Below, in pieces: positions 51,596-60,695 of a stretch of DNA of 64,000 nucleotides. Within the stretch, counting starts at the first letter, position 1; every line of letters begins with the position of its first letter. The position numbers were made by a program, and so were the translations under genes. This stretch comes from Sulfuricaulis sp040901545. Lineage in GTDB: Bacteria; Pseudomonadota; Gammaproteobacteria; Acidiferrobacterales; Sulfurifustaceae. The stretch lies in assembly GCF_040901545.1 (NCBI RefSeq), contig NZ_JBBDYL010000050.1, positions 1 through 64,000 of the forward strand, in the 5' to 3' direction. Under the pieces are notes generated by a model that searched no databases, was not told the origin of the DNA, and saw nothing but the letters and a program-made list of their open reading frames with translations.

Positions 51596-53782
51596 ATGAG
51601 CACAAGCGTGGATCAAACTGTAATAAGTGTCGCGCCGTTGCCGCGATACCGCGAGATTTTGCTGGCGGTCGATTCCTCCGATCACGCCAATCGGGGTGTC
51701 GAGGACGGAATCGCACTGGCGCAGCTGTCGGGTGCCCGCGTTACCGCCGCGCATGTTTATGCGGCGAAGATGCACGATATGCGATTTCGGCAGATGGAAG
51801 GGGGGCTGCCCGAGCGATTTCGCGAGGAGCAGGAACTCGAACGTCAGCGTGACGTGCACAACGACTTGATCACGCGCGGGCTGTCGATCATCGCCGATTC
51901 CTATTTGGATCAGGTGAATCGCGCCTGTAACACCGCCGGGCTGAGATTTGTCCGCCGCAACCTGGAAGGCAAGAACTATCGTCAACTTTCCAAGGAAGCC
52001 AACAGCGGGAGTTACGATCTCCTGGTGCTGGGTGCGTTGGGCCTGGGCGCGGTCGCCGAATCGCGCCTCGGCACCGTGTGCGAGCGGGTGGTGCGCCGAG
52101 CCGGCATCGATACCCTGGTAATCAAGTCCCCGGCGCAACGTATCGCCGCGGGCCCGATTGCGGTCGCTATCGACGGTTCGGCGCGCGCCTATGGCGGGTT
52201 GCTGACCGCGCTCGCGCTGGCCCAAGAATGGCAAGTGCCGGTGCACGTGGTCTCGGCCTTCGATCCCTACTATCACTACGTGGCATTCAATCGGATCGCG
52301 GGCGTGCTTTCCGAAGAGGCGGGAAAAGTATTTCGCTTCAAGGAGCAGGAACGGCTGCACGAGGAGATCATCGACTCCGGGCTGGCGAAAATTTACGCGG
52401 GCCATCTGCAGATCGCCCGCGACATCGCCGCCGACTACGCGATCCCGATCGAGACCAAGCTGCTCGACGGCAAACCGTACGACGTCATCGGGCGCTACCT
52501 GCGCGATTTGCATCCGTCGTTGCTGGTCATCGGCAAGCTCGGTATTCACGCCGATCCCGAACTGGACATCGGCGGAAACGCGGAGAACCTGTTGCGCAAC
52601 GCGCCGTGCGCGGTGCTGCTCAGCCAGCGCGAGTTCATACCGCGGGTGGAACGCATTGCCGAGGTCACCGTGTCCTGGACGCACGAGGCGCGGGAACGCG
52701 TGCAGCGCGCGCCGAGCTTCGTGCAGAACATGGCGCGCATGGCGATCCTGCGTTACGCGCAGGAGCGCGGCCATACGGTGATCACCGAACGCATCGTCGA
52801 GGAGGCCACAGCCGCGTTGATGCCCGTGCGCGCGGAACAGGCCATGGCGGAAATCGTCGCCGCGCACGACGCGGGTGAACTGCGCCGCGGCGAGGTTGCG
52901 GCGGCCATGGCATGGTCCGAGGCGGCGCAGACGCAGCTCAATGAGATCGGCGATGCGTCACTGCGCGACAACGTGCGACTGCGGTCGGAGAAAAAAGCCC
53001 GCGGCGAGCGCGCGGCGGCGGTAGCGCCCGCGCATGTGGCCGCCTTCCTCGATAGCGCGGCCGCGCCATGCGCCACGGAACCTGAGCGCGATCCGGCATC
53101 CGGTCCGGACTCGCTGCATTGGGACGCGGGCGCGCTTGCCCGTCTGGCGCGAGTGCCCGAAGGCTTCATGCGCGAGGCCTCCCGGCAGCGTATCGAAAGC
53201 CACGCGCGGCAGCAGGGCGCGAACACCGTGACTCTCGATCTCGCCGAGCGCGGTCTCGCGATCGCCCGAGCGGTCATGGCCGAAGAGGTGGCCGCGGATG
53301 ACGGTGATGTCGCCGCACCGAAATCGCAACGGCGTAAATGTCCCTGCTCCCAAACGGTCAGCCCTTTGCCCGCCGAAGTGACAGATGCTCCCGCACCCGC
53401 ATGGACGGCGGAGGCCGCGGCTAGACTCCAGGAAGTTCCGGCGGGTTTCTGTCGTACGCTGACGGAGCGCGCCGTCGATACGCTCGCGTTGCAAAACAAT
53501 CTGCATCACGTCGATATCGAGTTCATGGAGCAGGTGCTGAAGGTGTTCAAGAACGGCTCCCGGTCCGTGGCGACCACCATGTCCTGGGAAGCAGACGCCC
53601 GCGCGCGCATCGAGCGTGCGCCCGACGCCGTGCGCGGCATGCTGATAAAGGAGATCGAAACCTGGGCCCGCCGCCACGGTCTCGCGGAAGTCGATGAGCG
53701 TGCCGTGCGCGCCATCAAGCGCGAATGGCAGGCGCGCGGCGTGTTCCACCTCGAACCCGGCGATCCACGCGGTGACGCCTGA
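51596..53782 (+). CDS. Double-Usp protein with PCP_red-like repeats
   Basis: A 728-residue protein. Two universal-stress-protein domains lie at about 17-178 and 182-346 (VLGALGLGAVAESRLGT and VIGKLGIHADPELDIGG are the nucleotide-binding loops). After them come repeats of a 50-residue module like the PCP_red C-terminal domain of light-independent protochlorophyllide reductase, W-x-EA-x-RL-x-x-VP: at 360-409, 509-560, 603-651 and 664-711, with a degenerate one at 440-486. A CPC pair is at 582-584. The next gene ends in the same module. Role unknown; the context suggests tetrapyrrole or Fe-S handling. Confidence 0.85.
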   Translation: MSTSVDQTVISVAPLPRYREILLAVDSSDHANRGVEDGIALAQLSGARVTAAHVYAAKMHDMRFRQMEGGLPERFREEQELERQRDVHNDLITRGLSIIADSYLDQVNRACNTAGLRFVRRNLEGKNYRQLSKEANSGSYDLLVLGALGLGAVAESRLGTVCERVVRRAGIDTLVIKSPAQRIAAGPIAVAIDGSARAYGGLLTALALAQEWQVPVHVVSAFDPYYHYVAFNRIAGVLSEEAGKVFRFKEQERLHEEIIDSGLAKIYAGHLQIARDIAADYAIPIETKLLDGKPYDVIGRYLRDLHPSLLVIGKLGIHADPELDIGGNAENLLRNAPCAVLLSQREFIPRVERIAEVTVSWTHEARERVQRAPSFVQNMARMAILRYAQERGHTVITERIVEEATAALMPVRAEQAMAEIVAAHDAGELRRGEVAAAMAWSEAAQTQLNEIGDASLRDNVRLRSEKKARGERAAAVAPAHVAAFLDSAAAPCATEPERDPASGPDSLHWDAGALARLARVPEGFMREASRQRIESHARQQGANTVTLDLAERGLAIARAVMAEEVAADDGDVAAPKSQRRKCPCSQTVSPLPAEVTDAPAPAWTAEAAARLQEVPAGFCRTLTERAVDTLALQNNLHHVDIEFMEQVLKVFKNGSRSVATTMSWEADARARIERAPDAVRGMLIKEIETWARRHGLAEVDERAVRAIKREWQARGVFHLEPGDPRGDA

Positions 53783-53786
53783 TTTC

Positions 53787-55088
53787 ATGCCTGACGCTGC
53801 GCACGATCTGTCGCTGCTCGCGATCAACCTGACGCGGCGCTGCAACCTGGCTTGCGCGCACTGCTATCTCGATGCACAGACCTTACGCCAGGGTGACGGC
53901 GACGAATTAAGCACCGCGGAAGTGCAGGCGTTGCTCGACGATGTCGCCACGCTGGCACACGGCACCATGGTGGTGCTCACCGGCGGCGAGCCGTTGCTGC
54001 GCAAGGATCTTGAGCCGCTCATCCGGCATGGCTCCGCCTTGGGGCTGCCGATGGTGGTTGGCACCAACGCCGTGTTGCTCAGCGAACGCCGGGTGCGCTC
54101 GCTCAAAAGCGCGGGGGTATTGGGTTTGGGCATCAGCCTGGATTCGCTGGATCCGGCGTGTCACGACCGGTTCCGCGGCCAACCAGGCGCATGGGCGAAA
54201 ACCATGGCGGGTATCGAGCGCTGCCGTCGCAACGGCGTGGATTTCCAATTGCATTTTTCGGTAACGGATGCCAACGCGCACGAGTTGCCCGCGATGGTCG
54301 AGTTTGCGCAGAGTTGCGGGGCGCGCTCGCTCAACGTGTTTTTCCTGGTGTGCGTGGGGCGCGCGCAATCGGTTATGGCCCTTGCCCCGCAGCGCTACGA
54401 AGAACTGCTGGCCGACTTGATACGGCTGCAGGCCGGCTACCCGGGGCTCATCGTGCGCCCGCGCTGCGCGCCGCACTACAAGCGCATTGCACATCAGCTG
54501 CAGCCGCAGGCGGCAATCAACCGGATCAGCGGGCGCGAAGGCGATGGCTGCATCGCGGGCATTCACTATGCGCGCGTGAACCATCGTGGTGGCGTAACCG
54601 CGTGCCCCTACATTGAACAGGAAGTCGGCAATATCCGCGCTTCCACGTTGAGCACGCTGTGGGCAAATGCCGCGGATTTCGCCCGACTGCGCTCGCCCGC
54701 GCTCACAGGCAAATGCGGCGCCTGCGAATACCGAATGCTGTGCGGAGGCTGTCGCGCGCGTCCGCTCGCCAACGGGGGCGGATTGATGGATGCCGATGAT
54801 CTGTGCGCGTACGAACCGCAAGGACGCGCGCTCGTGCGCCCCATGGTCAATCTAGTTAACGCTGCTCCGCACTGGAGTCCCGAGGCTGAGCAGCGCCTTT
54901 CCCGCGTGCCCGATTTTCTGCGCCCGATGGTGAAAAAGCGCGCCGAGGCCCACGTGAGCGGTTTGGGCGAAAACCGGGTCACCGTCCGGCACCTGTCGGA
55001 CCTGTCCGCCGCGCGTTTCGGACCCGCCGGGCCGCCGAAGTTTTTCGTGGATGGAGCGCGGCCGACACGGGAGTCGGAAAAAGCATGA
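53787..55088 (+). CDS. Radical SAM/SPASM protein, NirJ-like
   Basis: A 433-residue radical SAM enzyme. The [4Fe-4S] motif is Cys19, Cys23, Cys26 (RRCNLACAHC), the SAM motif is TGGEPLL, and the SPASM cysteines are in GCIAG, ACPY, GKCGACEYRMLCGGC and DLCAYEP. Such proteins include NirJ and AhbC/D, which modify haem precursors. The end (about 361-410) is a PCP_red-like module like those in the preceding gene. ATG 53787 is used; GTG 53772 overlaps the Usp gene and is an alternative. Overlaps hemY-like start by four bases. Confidence 0.88.
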   Translation: MPDAAHDLSLLAINLTRRCNLACAHCYLDAQTLRQGDGDELSTAEVQALLDDVATLAHGTMVVLTGGEPLLRKDLEPLIRHGSALGLPMVVGTNAVLLSERRVRSLKSAGVLGLGISLDSLDPACHDRFRGQPGAWAKTMAGIERCRRNGVDFQLHFSVTDANAHELPAMVEFAQSCGARSLNVFFLVCVGRAQSVMALAPQRYEELLADLIRLQAGYPGLIVRPRCAPHYKRIAHQLQPQAAINRISGREGDGCIAGIHYARVNHRGGVTACPYIEQEVGNIRASTLSTLWANAADFARLRSPALTGKCGACEYRMLCGGCRARPLANGGGLMDADDLCAYEPQGRALVRPMVNLVNAAPHWSPEAEQRLSRVPDFLRPMVKKRAEAHVSGLGENRVTVRHLSDLSAARFGPAGPPKFFVDGARPTRESEKA

Positions 55089-56521
55089 GCGAATTGGACG
55101 CACTGGTCGTCGGCGGTGGAATTTCCGGGCTTGCGATCGCCCATTGCCTGGCACGCTCCGGACTTACAGTGGAAGTATGGGAAGGTAACGAGCACGTGGG
55201 CGGCAAAATACAGACTATCGCGAAGGACGGTTACCGCTTGGAAAGCGCCGCCTCCATGGTGGTGAATTTTCACTCGGAAGTGGATCAGTTCCTGCGTACC
55301 GCGGGGCTCGAAGCCAGTAAACGTGCGCGCGCGCCGATGGCGACGCGCTACGTGGTCGATGCGGACCGGTTGGCCGAGGTGCCAACGGGGCTCGGCGAGA
55401 TGCTGCGAACACCGTTACTCAGCACCTCGGGCAAACTGCGGTTGCTGGCCGAGCCGCTGGTGCCACGCGGCCGCAATCCTCACGAGAGCGTTGCCGAGTT
55501 CGTGACTCGCCGGCTGGGAAAAGAGTTTCTTGAAAAAGTGTTCGAGCCCTACGTGGCCGGACCGCTCGCGAGCGACGTGGATCGCGCTGAAGCGCTTGCG
55601 ACCATGCCGAAGCTGACCGCGCTTGAGAAGCGCTACGGCAGCCTGGCGCTCGGCGCCCTTTTGCGAAAGGTCTGGCGTCGCGGGAGCGGTGGGCGTCCGG
55701 ATGTTTTCTCCTTTGCCGGCGGTATGACGACGCTGGTTGAAATTCTGGCGCGCCAAGGCGGCTTCCGCGTGCGCAACCAGCTACGGGTCAGCGAGGTGTG
55801 GCCGGTCAGCGGGGGCTGGATGGCCCGAGGTGTCATGGGAGATACACCACGCACGGCATTCTCCAAGCATCTCGTATTGAGCATACCGCCGGATGCCGCG
55901 GCAGAATTGGTCGGTGGTTTGGACGCCGAGCTTGCCCGGCTGTTACGCCTGATCGAGTTTGCACCCGTCAATGTCGTGCATACAGGTTTCAATCGATCAC
56001 GGATCAGGCACCCGCTCAATGGCAGCGGATTCCTGGTACCCCGGCATAGCCGCTTCGCGCCCAACGGATGTTTGTGGATCAGCAGCTTGTTTCCCGAACA
56101 CGCCCCGGAAGGCCAGGTCTTATTCAGTAGTTACCTCGGCGGGGCCCGGAATCCGGCCGCGGCAGGTTGGGACGCCACGCGCAGCCTGGATGCGGTAATG
56201 CACATGCTACGTGCTCTGTTGGGAATCAAAGTGGAGCCGGACATGTTGCATATAAAATCTCATGCGCGCGCCTTGCCGCTTTACCACGGCGCCTATTCGC
56301 AGCTGCTGACGGCCATCGACCGGCGCTTGAAGGTTTTGCCTGGCCTTTACCTGGAAGCCAACTACAAGGGCGGTGTTTCAGTGCGTGATCGGATACGGTG
56401 TGCCGATCTGGCGGCAACCCGCATCCTGCGGCATCGAGAGCGGCTGTCGCGGAAGAGCCCTTCCTCACAGCTATCGGGGGGCGCACAAAATATCGTCCCC
56501 GCGTCAGCCACGGTTCGCTGA
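55085..56521 (+). CDS. hemY: HemY-type protoporphyrinogen oxidase
   Basis: A 478-residue FAD flavoprotein. Dinucleotide motif VVGGGISGLAIA at residues 8-19, then EVWEGNEHVGGKIQT. The C-terminal FAD block is PGLYLEANYKGGVSVRDRI. Family members oxidise protoporphyrinogen IX or coproporphyrinogen III. Located after a NirJ-like gene and before cytochromes c, a role in haem supply is reasonable, but a related amine-oxidase-type reaction cannot be excluded. ATGA overlap with the radical SAM gene. Confidence 0.87.
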   Translation: MSELDALVVGGGISGLAIAHCLARSGLTVEVWEGNEHVGGKIQTIAKDGYRLESAASMVVNFHSEVDQFLRTAGLEASKRARAPMATRYVVDADRLAEVPTGLGEMLRTPLLSTSGKLRLLAEPLVPRGRNPHESVAEFVTRRLGKEFLEKVFEPYVAGPLASDVDRAEALATMPKLTALEKRYGSLALGALLRKVWRRGSGGRPDVFSFAGGMTTLVEILARQGGFRVRNQLRVSEVWPVSGGWMARGVMGDTPRTAFSKHLVLSIPPDAAAELVGGLDAELARLLRLIEFAPVNVVHTGFNRSRIRHPLNGSGFLVPRHSRFAPNGCLWISSLFPEHAPEGQVLFSSYLGGARNPAAAGWDATRSLDAVMHMLRALLGIKVEPDMLHIKSHARALPLYHGAYSQLLTAIDRRLKVLPGLYLEANYKGGVSVRDRIRCADLAATRILRHRERLSRKSPSSQLSGGAQNIVPASATVR

Positions 56522-56529
56522 GCTCTTCG

Positions 56530-56862
56530 ATGCACGATAAACCAGCGCTCGCCGAGCCGACCGGACCGGGATTTCACCCGGTACCCCTCGTTTTGGTTGT
56601 GCTCGCGGCGTTGCTGCTCGTCTCCTTTGCCGGCAGTTGGTACGCCGGACATGTATCTCTGCCACGTTACTGCCAACAACTTGAGATCGTGTTGCCTCGG
56701 CTGGCTGCGATCATTACCGAAAACAGACCGGCCGGGGAGCAGGCGCTGCGCGATTACGTCGTAGCCGCGAAGCTCGAATTTCTCGTGCCGCGCGCCGCCG
56801 ATGAGTCGCTCGATGCTTACCTGCTGCGCCTACGGCGCCGACTGGAGCAGCAGTGTCGTTAG
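56530..56862 (+). CDS. Single-TM periplasmic protein, unknown
   Basis: A 110-residue protein: one TM helix (about 18-41), then a soluble tail with two cysteines (YCQQLE and EQQCR, positions about 48 and 109). It starts eight bases after hemY and belongs to the same unit. I do not recognise it. The ribosome site is weak. Confidence 0.65.
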   Translation: MHDKPALAEPTGPGFHPVPLVLVVLAALLLVSFAGSWYAGHVSLPRYCQQLEIVLPRLAAIITENRPAGEQALRDYVVAAKLEFLVPRAADESLDAYLLRLRRRLEQQCR

Positions 56863-57212
56863 TGCAACTCGAAGAAGCCGCAGAACCGGTCTGCACGCGC
56901 CGCGCCGACGCGTGCCCTAGCCGGCGGCACCTACGATCGAATTCCCATGGGTTTATGCGAGCCCATTTGGGGCCGAAACTAACAGCGGCCGGCCAGGATC
57001 AGCAATTGATTGAGTCGCCCTATTTGGCTGATTTGCCGAAAAAAATAGCTGTTTTTAGGAGTGAATTTGACGCAAATCAAAGTTAATCATTGCATTTCTC
57101 GCTATATCTGACGGTAAAATGTGTTTGGGAAATATATCCCAAGGGGATTGAAAAATATTTTTTAATCTTTTCTTTGTTTTTTTTCTGATCCATTGCAACG
57201 AGGGGCACGACC
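56863..57212. other. 350-bp intergenic region with cytochrome promoter
   Basis: No gene seen. The left half is GC-rich; the right half (57020-57190) is AT-rich with T runs and holds the FNR-like box, so it is probably the promoter region of the cytochrome genes. Confidence 0.6.
57067..57080. promoter_or_regulatory. FNR/DNR-like box
   Basis: TTGAC-GCAA-ATCAA, one mismatch from the FNR consensus TTGAT-N4-ATCAA. It lies 133 bases before the triheme lipoprotein start and suggests control by an oxygen- or NO-sensing Crp/Fnr regulator. Confidence 0.6.
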
Positions 57213-58976
57213 GTGGAAAGACACACTCTCAATGCTGGCTTCGCGCAGGCGAATGGAACTTCAGCCAGCCGTAAGTCGGGCAACATTGCCCAGAGAGGGA
57301 TTGAGCGGGTTCTACTCGCAGTACTTCTTAGCGCGGTCGTCATGGCGGCGGGCGGTTGTAGTGGAGATTCGGGTACGAATCCCGTGCCCGGTGGCAGCCA
57401 AAGCACGACCCTGCAACAATTTACGGTGGACCAGACGGGTGGAACGGTAGCCTACCGGTCTCCTATCCAAGACGTAACGGTAACCCTCACTATTCCTCCC
57501 GGGGCGCTTAACGGCAGCACCGTCATCACCGTCGATCATGCGCAGAATTTCCCCGCCGCATCGGGGCTCGTGACGGGCGCCGTCTTCGACTTCGGACCGG
57601 ATGGACTGATATTCAATATTCCAGTCGAACTTAGCTTTGCCTACGGTGCCAGCATCATCGGCGGTCTCACGGAAACTGATCTTCGAATTCATCAAGCCAA
57701 CGCTACCAGCTGGACGCCCCTTCTCGGTTCACCAGACACCGCGAACAATATCGTCAGCACGACAATTAACGGATTCAGCATTTTTGGTCTAAAGACTATT
57801 CCCGCGACGGGTGGCACTCCGCCTCCCAGTGGTGGTGTAGGAACAGATACCTGGGCGACGATTCAGGCCGATATACTCCAGGTGCGTTGCGTGCTCTGTC
57901 ACAACAATACCCCCAGTGCGCCGTTGGGCCTGTCGTGGGAGGCGGATCAGTTTGACACGGTGGTCACCAACGGGCGGATCAGCAGCGAGATTCCCTCCCT
58001 GAAGATCATTGAACTGGGCAACAGCGCGGCCAGTTATATGGTCTGGAAAATCAACGGGCAGGGACCTGCCGGGCAAGCGATCGTGGGCCTGCGCATGCCG
58101 GCGTCAGGACCGCCGTTCCTGGCTCAGGCGGACATCGACCGTATCACCGCGTGGATCGATGCCGGCGCACCCGGTACCGGTGGTGGCACTCCCGACGGTG
58201 GCGGCGATCCCGGCGGTGGCGGTACTCCCGGCGACGGTGGCACAACGGATCCCACGTCGATCATCCCCACATGGTTTGGCGTGCAGGCCAACATCCTGCA
58301 GCCGTTCTGCACCGGATGCCACGGCGGCCCCAGTCCACTGGCAGGGCTTTCCTGGGAGGTCGACCAGTACAACACGATTGTTACCAACGGGCGCTTGAGC
58401 ACGGAAATCACCAGCCTGCGTGAGGTCCAGCCGAGCAATCCGGATGCAAGCTACATGATGTGGAAACTGCGCGGGCAGGGACCTGCCGGGCAAGCGATCG
58501 TGGGCGTGCGCATGCCGGCCACCGGCATTCCGCTCGATCCGGCGCTTATTAACGTGATCGAGCAGTGGATTAGCAACGGCGCGCCGCTCGGCGATCCCGC
58601 CGATGCTGATTCCGGCGGCTCGAGCACCCCGACCTTTCCGGTCGGGTCCTGGATGTATGTGTGGACCGAGTCGTTGCAAGTCTGCACTTTGTGTCACAGC
58701 CGTACGCCCTCCAGCCCGCGTTGTGGAACGGATTTCGAATGTCCCCCCAAGGACGTGGTGCTGACCGCGGACAACTATAACGGCGTGGTCGACGACAAAG
58801 AGGTGCGGCCGTTCCGCCTCGACAACAGCAAGCTGTGGGAACGGGTCACCGACGATGATCCCGACAAGCGGATGCCGTTTGGACTGCCACCGTTGAGTCA
58901 AAGACAGCTGGACATCATTCGTGATTGGATCAACAACGGCGCCCCATTCTGTCCTGCGGGCGAGGTTTGCCCATAG
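57213..58976 (+). CDS. Triheme c-type cytochrome lipoprotein with ZU5 domain
   Basis: A 587-residue lipoprotein (lipobox AAGGC, Cys49). Residues 70-195 resemble a ZU5 domain (TIPPGALNGSTVITV, FGPDGLIF). Three haem motifs follow: CVLCH 226-230, CTGCH 366-370, CTLCH 491-495, each with a later RMP or KRMP that may give the axial Met. Modules 1 and 2 (216-320, 355-458) are close repeats joined by a Gly-Thr-Pro-Asp linker; 34 bp are identical at 58055 and 58472. GTG start with GAGGGG upstream. Likely an electron-transfer protein on the outer or inner membrane surface. Confidence 0.88.
   Translation: MERHTLNAGFAQANGTSASRKSGNIAQRGIERVLLAVLLSAVVMAAGGCSGDSGTNPVPGGSQSTTLQQFTVDQTGGTVAYRSPIQDVTVTLTIPPGALNGSTVITVDHAQNFPAASGLVTGAVFDFGPDGLIFNIPVELSFAYGASIIGGLTETDLRIHQANATSWTPLLGSPDTANNIVSTTINGFSIFGLKTIPATGGTPPPSGGVGTDTWATIQADILQVRCVLCHNNTPSAPLGLSWEADQFDTVVTNGRISSEIPSLKIIELGNSAASYMVWKINGQGPAGQAIVGLRMPASGPPFLAQADIDRITAWIDAGAPGTGGGTPDGGGDPGGGGTPGDGGTTDPTSIIPTWFGVQANILQPFCTGCHGGPSPLAGLSWEVDQYNTIVTNGRLSTEITSLREVQPSNPDASYMMWKLRGQGPAGQAIVGVRMPATGIPLDPALINVIEQWISNGAPLGDPADADSGGSSTPTFPVGSWMYVWTESLQVCTLCHSRTPSSPRCGTDFECPPKDVVLTADNYNGVVDDKEVRPFRLDNSKLWERVTDDDPDKRMPFGLPPLSQRQLDIIRDWINNGAPFCPAGEVCP
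58055..58505. repeat. 34-bp exact repeat within the triheme gene
   Basis: 58055-58088 and 58472-58505 are identical (start CGGGCAGGGACC, end CGTGGGC). They encode GQGPAGQAIVG in haem modules 1 and 2. DNA identity beyond what the protein needs suggests recent duplication or gene conversion. Confidence 0.85.
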
Positions 58977-59114
58977 GGAGAATCCATGCTGACGCGCATA
59001 TTTCATAAGCCACACCGCGTGGTGCGCGTGCAGTTAAACCGGCACGCGGCTCCAGCTGCGCGCTGTCGTCCCACCGGCTTGAAAGAGATGCATGGATAAG
59101 GAAGGAGAAAAAAC

Positions 59115-60005
59115 TTGATCTCGGAATTCCGCCTTGTGATTGTTGCCGCGTTGTTCGTCTTGCCGCTGATACCGGCGGCGGGATTTAGTCAGGAGCGGCC
59201 GATTAAGCCGACCGTCGAGACCCTGCAGGTAAAGGTGGATAGCCTGACCCGCAAGGCGCAACTGGAACGCGGCCGAGTGATTTACTTCCAGGCCTGTTCG
59301 CCCTGTCACGGAATCCGCGGTGACGGCCGAGGCCCGGCGGCCGCGGGCTTCGATCCCGCCCCGCGAAACTTCCGCCGGGGCGTTTATAAGTTCCGCACCA
59401 CGGTAAGCGGCGCCCTGCCGCTGGACGAGGATCTGGAACGCACGGTGCGCGAGGGCCTCCCGGGTACGGAGATGCCGCGCTGGAAAAACGTGTTGTCGGA
59501 GCACGATATCAAGACGGTGGTGCAATACGTCAAATCGTTTTCCCCGTATTTCGAAGATCCGAAGTCGCAGCCACTGCCGAGGGATATCGTACGAATTCCG
59601 GCGGAGCGACCGTTCGCACCGAGTGCCGCGTCCGTCGCAGCGGGGCGAAAGCTATTTATCGACCAGGACTGCGTAAAGTGTCATGGCAAATACGGTGCGG
59701 GCGATGGTGTGGAGGCCGACAAGCAGGTTGACGATTGGGACGTTCCCATCCGGCCGGCTAACTTGACCCTTCAACACTTTAAAACCGGCAAGCGCGATCG
59801 GGACATTTTTCGTATTTTCACCACGGGATTGAACGGCACGCCCATGCCGGCCTTCGACGAACTGACCGATGCACAACGCTGGCAACTCGTGGATTACATC
59901 AAGTCGCTGGAACAAAAGGGCTGGGTCTACTGGCTGTTCAAGGAAAATCCGAACCAGGTTCGACATCCCGACCCCGTGGCGAAGGCTTCCGAGTCACGCA
60001 AATGA
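59115..60005 (+). CDS. Diheme cytochrome c
   Basis: A 296-residue exported protein with two cytochrome c domains: CSPCH at 61-65 and CVKCH at 186-190, each with a later Met candidate (GTEMPRW and GTPMPAF). Signal peptide with cleavage near GFSQ. The start is TTG, supported by AAGGAGAAAAAAC. Probably a soluble periplasmic electron carrier between the lipoproteins and a terminal acceptor or donor. Confidence 0.9.
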   Translation: MISEFRLVIVAALFVLPLIPAAGFSQERPIKPTVETLQVKVDSLTRKAQLERGRVIYFQACSPCHGIRGDGRGPAAAGFDPAPRNFRRGVYKFRTTVSGALPLDEDLERTVREGLPGTEMPRWKNVLSEHDIKTVVQYVKSFSPYFEDPKSQPLPRDIVRIPAERPFAPSAASVAAGRKLFIDQDCVKCHGKYGAGDGVEADKQVDDWDVPIRPANLTLQHFKTGKRDRDIFRIFTTGLNGTPMPAFDELTDAQRWQLVDYIKSLEQKGWVYWLFKENPNQVRHPDPVAKASESRK

Positions 60006-60039
60006 AATTCGAGCGGATCTGTAACACAGGAGTCACTCG

Positions 60040-60555
60040 ATGACGCGATCGCCGGAAACCACTCGAACAGTGTCGGCCCCCCTGCTTTTCGGTTTGATGG
60101 TCCTATTGATTACCGTTGGCTGTGGATCGGGCTCTGGTCAAGGACTCGACTTGGACGGCGGTTTGCCATCGCTATCCGTCGGCGGAGGAACGTCCGGGGG
60201 CGGCGCGGGTGCCAGCGGCAACCCCAATGCCACGCTGGCTTGGGTGCAAACCAACGTCTTTGGCGGAGTGTGCAGTCAGTGTCACATTGGAGCAGGGGCT
60301 CCGTTCGACGTGGATTGGAGTTCGCAGGCCAAGACCTGCGCCAACGTCGGACGCAGGAGCGCCGAGTTGCCCCAATTGATGGAGATCGCATCGGGAGATC
60401 TGGCAGCAAGTTATGTGATCTGGAAAGTCGAGGGCGCGGGTCCAAGCGGCGCGCCCATAGTCGGCGGCCGCATGCCTCTCAGTAATCCCCCCCTTACCGC
60501 GGACACGATACAGAACATGCGCGACTGGATCGCCGATGGCGTCCCCGGCTGCTGA
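60040..60555 (+). CDS. Monoheme cytochrome lipoprotein
   Basis: A 171-residue lipoprotein (lipobox ITVGC, Cys28). A Gly/Ser linker follows, then one haem site CSQCH at 78-82 and RMPLSN near residue 143. The domain repeats the pattern of the triheme protein's modules (ASYVIWKVEGAGPSGAPIVGGRMP), so both genes share an ancestor. Confidence 0.88.
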   Translation: MTRSPETTRTVSAPLLFGLMVLLITVGCGSGSGQGLDLDGGLPSLSVGGGTSGGGAGASGNPNATLAWVQTNVFGGVCSQCHIGAGAPFDVDWSSQAKTCANVGRRSAELPQLMEIASGDLAASYVIWKVEGAGPSGAPIVGGRMPLSNPPLTADTIQNMRDWIADGVPGC

Positions 60556-60695
60556 CGCCGCGGAAGCTTTCGCCAGGCCGGCGCTGGTTCGCGTGCCGCG
60601 GCGCGCCTTTGCAAGCATAACTTTTTTTGCCGGTCGGGTTCTTATCAATTGCGCAAAAACCAACAACATCTCCAACGCACAAGGCTGATCCAATC

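Noticed and set aside
51578..52867. 429-residue minus-strand open frame opposite the Usp gene
   Set aside because: Antisense shadow of the Usp domains; no ribosome site or motif.
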